Assembly: GCA_002449575.1 (NCBI GenBank)
Contig: DJXC01000173.1
Coordinates: 1-5,190, forward strand
Origin: Ruminococcus sp. UBA7014
GTDB taxonomy: Bacteria; Bacillota; Clostridia; Oscillospirales; Ruminococcaceae
Direction of reading: 5' to 3'
DNA: 5,190 nt
A model generated the notes under the pieces. It did no database searches, was not told the origin of the DNA, and saw only the letters and a list, made by a program, of their open reading frames with translations. The first letter of the stretch is position 1, and each line of letters starts with the position of its first letter. Positions 1-4,447 of this stretch are shown piece after piece. The position numbers were made by a program, and so were the translations under genes.

Positions 1-99
1 TGCTCCAAGTGCCATCCGTTCTACACCGGCAAACAGAAACTGGTTGATACTGGCGGACGTGTTGACAGATTCAAGAGACGTTTCAATTTGGACAAGTAA
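1..99 (+). CDS. rpmE: Ribosomal protein L31 (C-terminal 32 residues, 5' end outside window)
   Basis: This is the 3' end of the gene for large-subunit ribosomal protein L31, which bridges the 50S and 30S subunits. The readable end begins CSKCHPFYTGKQ and ends RRFNLDK before TAA at 97-99. The CxxC at the left edge followed by HPFYTGKQ is the second half of the zinc-binding cysteine set of the four-cysteine (C+) form of L31. The first pair would lie off-window. The conserved GGRVDRFKRRF tail is typical of the family. The start, promoter and any upstream partner cannot be seen. A strong terminator lies about 140 bases downstream (241-277), so the transcript probably carries a long 3' untranslated region. 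Identification is firm despite the short fragment. Confidence 0.95.
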   Translation, partial: CSKCHPFYTGKQKLVDTGGRVDRFKRRFNLDK

Positions 100-238
100 G
101 TTTTCCAGAGTTCAAAAAGGTACAGAGAGAAATTGGCAGACCTTTGTGAACTGAAACATTTCCAACGTCTAAGCAAGGCTTTTTGTACTCTGTAAAGCTG
201 CCAAGCGTGGATTGCAATAATCTGGATAAGTAATTTTC
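85..238 (+). repeat. Short imperfect direct repeat: end of rpmE and a second copy 134 bases on
   Basis: The end of rpmE (85-105) recurs at 219-238. The 15-base cores at 85-99 and 219-233 differ at only two positions, and both would read Asn-Leu-Asp-Lys-stop, the differences being synonymous. The match continues past the stop as TAAgTTTTC versus TAATTTTC, one base missing. No further L31-like coding lies upstream of the second copy, and no start codon with a ribosome binding site opens a reading frame into it. It could be the scar of a small duplication or insertion between rpmE and its terminator, or chance similarity. Confidence 0.4.
109..152 (+). other. Hairpin in the rpmE 3' untranslated region
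   Basis: Bases 109-120 pair with 141-152 over 12 positions with a single internal A/G mismatch, around a 20-base loop. Two loop segments are complementary to sequence further down: 121-127 (TACAGAG) with 188-194 (CTCTGTA), and 133-139 (TTGGCAG) with 198-204 (CTGCCAA), seven pairs each. These long-range pairings cross, so they would be pseudoknots or alternative folds. I do not recognise a known RNA family. The element may be a structured 3' UTR, a small RNA processed from the rpmE message, or chance. Otherwise 100-240 shows no credible coding sequence. Confidence 0.35.
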
Positions 239-240
239 AT

Positions 241-277
241 ACGGGCAGTTTTTTCTTGAAACTGTCCGTTTTACTTT
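241..277 (+). terminator. Rho-independent terminator after rpmE, before yigZ
   Basis: Bases 241-251 (ACGGGCAGTTT) pair with 259-269 (AAACTGTCCGT) as an 11-bp stem with one G-U wobble and a 7-base loop. It is followed by TTT, A, C and TTT. Stem stability and the following T-run fit an intrinsic terminator on the + strand. It probably ends the rpmE transcript. Because it stops only about 10 bases before the yigZ ribosome binding site, no normal promoter fits between it and yigZ, so it may act as a partial terminator or attenuator. Confidence 0.8.
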
Positions 278-294
278 CCTGAGAAAGTGAGGGA
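271..294 (+). promoter_or_regulatory. yigZ ribosome binding site, partly enclosed in a small hairpin
   Basis: GTGAGGGA at 287-294 is the likely Shine-Dalgarno sequence, five bases before the ATG at 300. The preceding bases 271-278 (TTACTTTC) can pair with 283-290 (GAAAGTGA) around a CTGA loop. That gives eight pairs, one of them a wobble, covering the first four bases of the site. The pairing is seen directly; any effect on translation is inference. Confidence 0.45.
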
Positions 295-299
295 ATATC

Positions 300-932
300 A
301 TGGATTATATCACAATTGCCGCTCCGGCGCAGACTTCTTTTACAGAAAAAAAATCCGAATTTATCGGCTGTTTATCTCCGGTCAGTTCCAATGAAGAAGC
401 TGTAGAATTCATCAATTCTGTCAAGGCACAGCACAGGAAGGCAAAACATCATGTATATGCCTATATTCTGAGAGATTCCAATATTACCCGTTACAGCGAT
501 GACGGCGAACCTCAGGGAACAGCAGGCGTTCCGGTACTGGACGTATTGCAGAAACGAAACCTGACTGACCTTTGCTGTGTTGTTGTCCGGTATTTCGGCG
601 GCATTTTGCTTGGCGGCGGTGGTCTGGTAAGAGCCTATTCCCATAGTGCAGCAATTACCTGCGATGCTGCCCAGATTCAGCATATGTGTGAAAGCACTCC
701 CCTCACCCTCCGGATGGATTATACCCTTTATGGAAAAGTGACTTACTGTCTTCCGAAATACGGGATACTCGAACAAAACAGCGATTTCAATACGGATGTC
801 ATGTTAGAACTCCTTGTCCGGAATGAAGTGCTTGCTGACCTGAAAGCCGAACTGACCGATATTTCCGGCGGTAAAATCCAGATGCAGTGCGGAACTCCAT
901 CTTATGCGGATTTTTCGTCCGTACTGAAATAA
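300..932 (+). CDS. yigZ: YigZ / IMPACT (UPF0029) family protein
   Basis: This 210-residue protein has the usual length and two-domain layout of bacterial YigZ. The N-terminal IMPACT domain (about residues 15-125) carries the family signatures RYSDDGEPQGTAGVPVLDVL (64-83) and VRYFGGILLGGGGLVRAYS (96-114). The second usually reads with a single Thr or Val where this protein has the fourth glycine of GGGG. The C-terminal part (about 135-205) fits the small DUF1949 domain. There is no signal peptide or membrane segment, so it should be cytoplasmic. The eukaryotic relative IMPACT modulates GCN2-dependent translation control. The bacterial role is not settled, and RNA or ribosome binding is only suggested. 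The start at 300 is supported by GTGAGGGA just upstream. It is separated from rpmE by a terminator, and the next gene has its own candidate promoter, so it may be largely monocistronic. Confidence 0.93.
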   Translation: MDYITIAAPAQTSFTEKKSEFIGCLSPVSSNEEAVEFINSVKAQHRKAKHHVYAYILRDSNITRYSDDGEPQGTAGVPVLDVLQKRNLTDLCCVVVRYFGGILLGGGGLVRAYSHSAAITCDAAQIQHMCESTPLTLRMDYTLYGKVTYCLPKYGILEQNSDFNTDVMLELLVRNEVLADLKAELTDISGGKIQMQCGTPSYADFSSVLK

Positions 933-952
933 AAAAACTGCATGAAAAAATT

Positions 953-977
953 TCCGGAAAAAAAGAGGGTTTCCGGA
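953..977 (+). promoter_or_regulatory. Inverted repeat upstream of the primase operon
   Basis: TCCGGAAA (953-960) is the reverse complement of TTTCCGGA (970-977), giving an 8-bp stem with a 9-base loop. Each arm contains the palindrome TCCGGA, so the two arms are also direct repeats 19 bases apart. No T-run follows, so it is not a standard terminator. It lies where the -35 region of the TATAAT box at 989-994 would be, which would suit an operator. TCCGGA is common in the coding sequence of this window, so chance is possible. Confidence 0.35.
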
Positions 978-988
978 TATCAAATGCG

Positions 989-994
989 TATAAT
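989..994 (+). promoter_or_regulatory. Candidate -10 box of the primase-rpoD operon promoter
   Basis: A perfect TATAAT lies in the 108-base gap between yigZ and the first primase gene, about 46 bases before the ATG at 1041. Transcription would start near 1001 and leave an untranslated leader of about 40 bases. No good TTGACA-like -35 is present at the 16-18 base spacing. A TG dinucleotide at 985-986 is one base too far upstream for a standard extended -10. It is a plausible housekeeping promoter with a weak -35. Confidence 0.45.
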
Positions 995-1022
995 AAAACA
1001 GAGAAGAAAAAATTCTGATGAT

Positions 1023-1031
1023 AAGGCGGTG
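1023..1031 (+). promoter_or_regulatory. Ribosome binding site that fixes the start of the first primase gene
   Basis: AAGGCGGTG matches the ideal AAGGAGGTG at eight of nine positions and sits nine bases before the ATG at 1041. The upstream in-frame ATGs at 942 and 984 have no comparable site. This decides the start in favour of 1041, where the protein begins MARLPDEF as DnaG proteins normally do. Confidence 0.75.
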
Positions 1032-1040
1032 TTCCTGATT

Positions 1041-2666
1041 ATGGCAAGATTGCCTGATGAATTTATTTCCCAGCTCAAATCGGCAAACGATATTGTGGAG
1101 ATGTTCCGCACTTATGCAGATTTAAAGAAACGTGGCAGAACTTATGTCTGCTGCTGTCCTTTTCATTCTGAAAAAACGCCGTCCTGTACGGTTTATCCGG
1201 AAAGTGCTTCTTTTTATTGTTTCGGATGTGGAGTTGGCGGTGATGTTATCAAATTTGTTATGCTGACGGATAATATCAGCTATATGGAAGCAGTCAGAAC
1301 ACTTGCACAAAGATGCGGCATGACCATTCCTTCCCAGAGTCCGGAAGAAAAAAAGAAAACACAGTTTCGTGACAGATGCCTTGAAATCAACCGGGAAACT
1401 GCCAATTTTTATTATCTGAATCTGCTGAAAGGCTCTGACAAAACCGGACTGCAATATCTGAAACATTATCACATTCAGCCGGAAACTATCAAAAAATATG
1501 CTATCGGCTATGCTTCAGATGACTGGCAGGCTTTGCATTATCATCTTCGTCAGAAAGGCTATTCTGATGAAGAACTGCTGACTGCCGGACTCTGCCGACC
1601 GAATCAACATGACAAACTGTATGACAAATTCCGGCACAGAATATTATTTCCCGTTGTGGATTTCCGTGGAAATGTGACTGCTTTCGGCGGAAAAGCCGTG
1701 GAGCAGGAAAAGCCGCCGTTTCTCATTACAGAAGATACTCCGGTATCCAGCCGGAACAGAACCATTTTTTCTCTCCAGCTTGCCCGGAATTCCAATCACG
1801 CAAAATCTATTATTCTTGCAGAAGATTATTTCTGTACCGCAGCGGTTTATCAGGCAGGCTTTGAAAATGTCATATCTGTTCCGGAAGAGTTTACAGCTCT
1901 TCATGCACAGGCTGTAATACAGTACGCAAAAGAAATTATCCTGATTTCAAGTCACGCTGCCAAGTACGGCAATATTCAGAAAATCCGGAATCTTTGCAGT
2001 CATGCCGGGCTTGCCGTCAAGGTTGTCAGCTTACAGGATGCACAGGATTCTGCCGGATTTATCCGAAAATACGGAAATGAAGAATTCCGGAATCTTCTTG
2101 CACATGCCGGAGATGCTGTACAGACTGCCCTGCAAAATTCATGGAAAGGTCTTGATAAAAAACGGGACAGATATACCATGATTCAAAAATCTGCAAAAAT
2201 ACTTTCCGGTATCAGAAATCCTCTTGAACAGGAAATTTATCTGAATCAAACTGCTGAAGATTTAAATCTTACACGGGAACAACTGCAATCTGAAATTGAC
2301 AGGCTGAATCATAAAAAGCCCGTCATTTCTGAGAAAAAATCCCGTCCGCTGGATAAGTCTGAACTTTTCAGCATAAATCAGCCAAATCTGAAACAACGCA
2401 GAGCAGAAGAACAAATTCTTGTCTACCTTTCACGCTTTCCGGAAGAAATCCCGAATATACAGGAAAAACTCTCTCCGGAATATTTTGTGACTGCTATGCA
2501 CTGTCAGCTTTATCAGCTTCTTTGTGAATCCGGAAGTCTTCCTGGTGAGACACCTCCGGAACTTTCTGCACTTCTGAAAAAATATCAGGGAATAGAATTC
2601 ACCGCCGAAAGTACAGAAGCCTGTATCAAAGTCCTGAAATCACCCAGAAAGCGGGGGATTTTATGA
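1041..2666 (+). CDS. DnaG-type primase paralogue with intact zinc-binding domain and degenerate Toprim active site
   Basis: This 541-residue protein is homologous to DnaG along its whole length. Residues 1-95 are a canonical CHC2 zinc-binding domain: LKKRGR at 28-33, zinc ligands C39, H42, C60 and C63, HSEKTPS, and CFGCGVGGD. The polymerase basic subdomain is recognisable (FRHRILFP, AFGGK), but catalytic positions are lost. KYLN is PFLI (226-229), EGYMD is EDYFC (E261 kept), LGTAIT is reduced to VPEEFT, the DxD pair is S304-H305-A306, and KDPDEY is QDSAGF (335-340). A C-terminal helical region (about 453-541) resembles the start of the helicase-binding domain but stops where the last hairpin should begin. 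Metal-dependent primer synthesis is therefore unlikely. The frame is long, unbroken and has its own ribosome binding site, so it looks like a retained pseudoenzyme rather than a pseudogene. It may supply template recognition to the neighbouring primase. The longer frame from 942 is less likely. Confidence 0.9.
   Translation: MARLPDEFISQLKSANDIVEMFRTYADLKKRGRTYVCCCPFHSEKTPSCTVYPESASFYCFGCGVGGDVIKFVMLTDNISYMEAVRTLAQRCGMTIPSQSPEEKKKTQFRDRCLEINRETANFYYLNLLKGSDKTGLQYLKHYHIQPETIKKYAIGYASDDWQALHYHLRQKGYSDEELLTAGLCRPNQHDKLYDKFRHRILFPVVDFRGNVTAFGGKAVEQEKPPFLITEDTPVSSRNRTIFSLQLARNSNHAKSIILAEDYFCTAAVYQAGFENVISVPEEFTALHAQAVIQYAKEIILISSHAAKYGNIQKIRNLCSHAGLAVKVVSLQDAQDSAGFIRKYGNEEFRNLLAHAGDAVQTALQNSWKGLDKKRDRYTMIQKSAKILSGIRNPLEQEIYLNQTAEDLNLTREQLQSEIDRLNHKKPVISEKKSRPLDKSELFSINQPNLKQRRAEEQILVYLSRFPEEIPNIQEKLSPEYFVTAMHCQLYQLLCESGSLPGETPPELSALLKKYQGIEFTAESTEACIKVLKSPRKRGIL
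2651..2666 (+). promoter_or_regulatory. ATGA stop-start overlap coupling the two primase genes
   Basis: The TGA of the first primase gene (2664-2666) overlaps the ATG of the second (2663-2665) as ATGA. A modest G-rich ribosome binding site, GCGGGGGA at 2651-2658, lies four bases before the ATG. This arrangement is typical of translational coupling and fits co-synthesis of two subunits in a fixed ratio; the ratio itself is inference. Confidence 0.8.
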
Positions 2667-4435
2667 AATTCTTTCCTGATGAATTTTTATTTACACTTCT
2701 CGAAAAAAATCCTGTCGCCGAAGAATTCCGGCAATTCCATATTGAGCTGAATGAATGCAGCCATGGTTTTGCGTGTTCTTGTCCCTTTCACTCTGAAACA
2801 GGAAAATCCTGTATCATTTATCCGGAAACGCACAATTTCAGTTGTTCTGTATGCGGTGCAGGCGGTGACGTGGTTACATTCCTGATGCTGATGCAGAAAC
2901 TTTCCTATCAGGAAGCTGTACAGATACTCGCTGAACGAAGCGGTCTGCAAATTCCCAAACAGTCTCCGGAAGAAGCCCGGCGCATTCTCCGACAACGAGA
3001 ATGCTGTTATGAAATTAACCGTGAAACTGCAAATTTTTATTATAAAAATCTGCTGACTGGTTCTGATAAGAGAGGACTTGCCTATTTGACAAAGCGAAAA
3101 CTTTCTCCGCAGACTGTCCGAAGTTATGGACTTGGCTATGCACCGGATGACTGGCATCAGCTCCAGAATTATCTGACAAAAAAAGGCTATTCCGAAGAGG
3201 AATTAATTCTTGCCAACGTCTGCCGGAAAAGTGAAAACGGCAATGTCTATGACAATTTCCGGAACAGAGTGATATTTCCCATCATGGATATGCAGCGGCA
3301 TGTTATCGGCTTCGGCGGTCGTGTGCTTGATGACAGCAAGCCGAAATATCTCAATACCAGTGATACCCCTGTTTTTGATAAAGGCAGAAATTTATTTTCT
3401 CTGCAATTTGCCGGACAAAATACTCCCGGCACATTAATTCTTGCAGAAGGCTATATGGATGTCATCGCACTTTATCAGGCAGGTTTCCGGAATGCTGTTG
3501 CCACACTCGGCACAGCTATCACCCCTCAGCAGGCACGACTGATTGCCCAGTATGCTGATACTGTTATTATTTCCTATGATAGCGACAATGCCGGACAAAA
3601 CGCTACACAGAAAGCAATCCGCCATTTTCATGCAGTCGGACTTCCGGCGAAAATTCTGCATATTGATGAAGATGCCAAAGACCCGGACGAATATATTAAA
3701 CAATTCGGTGCGGAACGTTTCCGGCTTCTTTTAAAAAATGCAAAAAATGCAACAGATTTTCAGCTTGACAGATGTCGCAGCGGTCTGGACTTGAAAACCG
3801 AAAACGGAAAAATTTCCTATCTTCGCCAAAGTGTAAAAGTTCTTTCCGAAATCGGCAATGCCAAAGAACAGGAAGTATACCTGCACCGTACTGCGCAGGA
3901 ACTTCACATTCGTCCGGAAGTCCTGAAAGACGAAATCATAAAATTCCGCAAAAAACAGGAAAAAAGAACTTCTGACGAGAATTTTCATGATAATATTGAA
4001 AAACAGTTTCATATCAGAGATGAAATCAATCCGCAAGCACGGGAACACCTGAAAGAAAATGAATCAGAAGAACTGCTGCTTGCTGCATTGATGTGGCATC
4101 CGGAACAAGCTGATGCTATCACTTCCCGGCTTTCTCCGGAAGATTTTATAACAGATTTTCATCGAAAAATTTATCAGATTTTATGCCGGATTCTTCCCGG
4201 CTGTACATGGTTTATTCCCTCAATGACAGGAGACTGCTTCTCTGCCGAGGAAATGTGCCGCATTACCAGAATTTTTATCTATTATCGGGATAAAATCAAT
4301 CCAGATGTGATTGATGACTGTATTTGTAATCTGCATTCTGCACAAAACCAGATGACAAATATATCCAATCTGTCCGACAATGACCTTCTTCAGGTCTTTG
4401 CCAATAAAAAGAAGAATATCCGTTTTACTTATTAA
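2663..4435 (+). CDS. dnaG: DNA primase DnaG (catalytically intact; altered zinc-binding domain)
   Basis: DnaG makes the RNA primers for lagging-strand synthesis and is recruited by the replicative helicase. This 590-residue protein has a complete polymerase core: FRNRVIFP (199-206), GFGGR (216-220), KPKYLN (226-231), EGYMD (262-266), LGTAIT (282-287), the DxD at D306/D308, and DPDEY (340-344). These are the metal, nucleotide and template positions of active primases. The N-terminal CHC2 domain keeps the zinc ligands C40, H43, C61 and C64 and the GAGGD turn. However, the usual KKRGR stretch is NECSHG, EKTPS is ETGKS, and CFGCG is CSVCG, so template contacts are probably impaired. The C-terminal helicase-binding region (about 465-590) is complete, ending in a helical segment with SDNDLLQVF and a basic tail. 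It is coupled to the paralogue upstream and followed by rpoD after 12 bases. It is probably the catalytic member of the pair. Confidence 0.95.
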   Translation: MKFFPDEFLFTLLEKNPVAEEFRQFHIELNECSHGFACSCPFHSETGKSCIIYPETHNFSCSVCGAGGDVVTFLMLMQKLSYQEAVQILAERSGLQIPKQSPEEARRILRQRECCYEINRETANFYYKNLLTGSDKRGLAYLTKRKLSPQTVRSYGLGYAPDDWHQLQNYLTKKGYSEEELILANVCRKSENGNVYDNFRNRVIFPIMDMQRHVIGFGGRVLDDSKPKYLNTSDTPVFDKGRNLFSLQFAGQNTPGTLILAEGYMDVIALYQAGFRNAVATLGTAITPQQARLIAQYADTVIISYDSDNAGQNATQKAIRHFHAVGLPAKILHIDEDAKDPDEYIKQFGAERFRLLLKNAKNATDFQLDRCRSGLDLKTENGKISYLRQSVKVLSEIGNAKEQEVYLHRTAQELHIRPEVLKDEIIKFRKKQEKRTSDENFHDNIEKQFHIRDEINPQAREHLKENESEELLLAALMWHPEQADAITSRLSPEDFITDFHRKIYQILCRILPGCTWFIPSMTGDCFSAEEMCRITRIFIYYRDKINPDVIDDCICNLHSAQNQMTNISNLSDNDLLQVFANKKKNIRFTY

Positions 4436-4440
4436 GGAGG
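4434..4440 (+). promoter_or_regulatory. Strong ribosome binding site of rpoD
   Basis: AAGGAGG begins inside the TAA stop codon of dnaG (4433-4435) and lies seven bases before the ATG at 4448. It is the best Shine-Dalgarno match in the window and fixes the rpoD start. It suggests a higher translation rate than for the two primases, which have weaker sites. Confidence 0.85.
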
Positions 4441-4447
4441 AATCAGA

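Noticed and set aside
83..301. Minus-strand reading frames, including one across the rpmE-yigZ gap and several opposite the primases and rpoD
   Set aside because: None has a recognisable family or a convincing ribosome binding site. Those opposite known genes are shadows of the coding strand, and the one at 83-301 runs through the terminator stem.
942..1040. Upstream in-frame extension of the first primase gene from an ATG at 942 (33 extra residues)
   Set aside because: No ribosome binding site precedes 942 or the in-frame ATG at 984. The extension is not DnaG-like, and it would overlay the TATAAT box. AAGGCGGTG at 1023-1031 points to the ATG at 1041, where the DnaG-like N terminus begins.
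1041..2666. First primase copy as a decaying pseudogene
   Set aside because: It has 541 uninterrupted codons, its own ribosome binding site, an ATGA link to the next gene, intact zinc ligands, and substitutions focused on catalytic sites. All of this fits a retained pseudoenzyme better. Without relatives I cannot fully exclude early decay.
1041..2666. First primase copy as a phage or plasmid primase insertion
   Set aside because: It shares unusual residues and long similar DNA stretches with the resident dnaG. No integrase, transposase or attachment site is visible around it.
4376..4447. Separate promoter or terminator between dnaG and rpoD
   Set aside because: The gap is only 12 bases and is filled by the ribosome binding site. 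No stem with a T-run and no clear -35/-10 pair is visible just upstream, so co-transcription is simpler.
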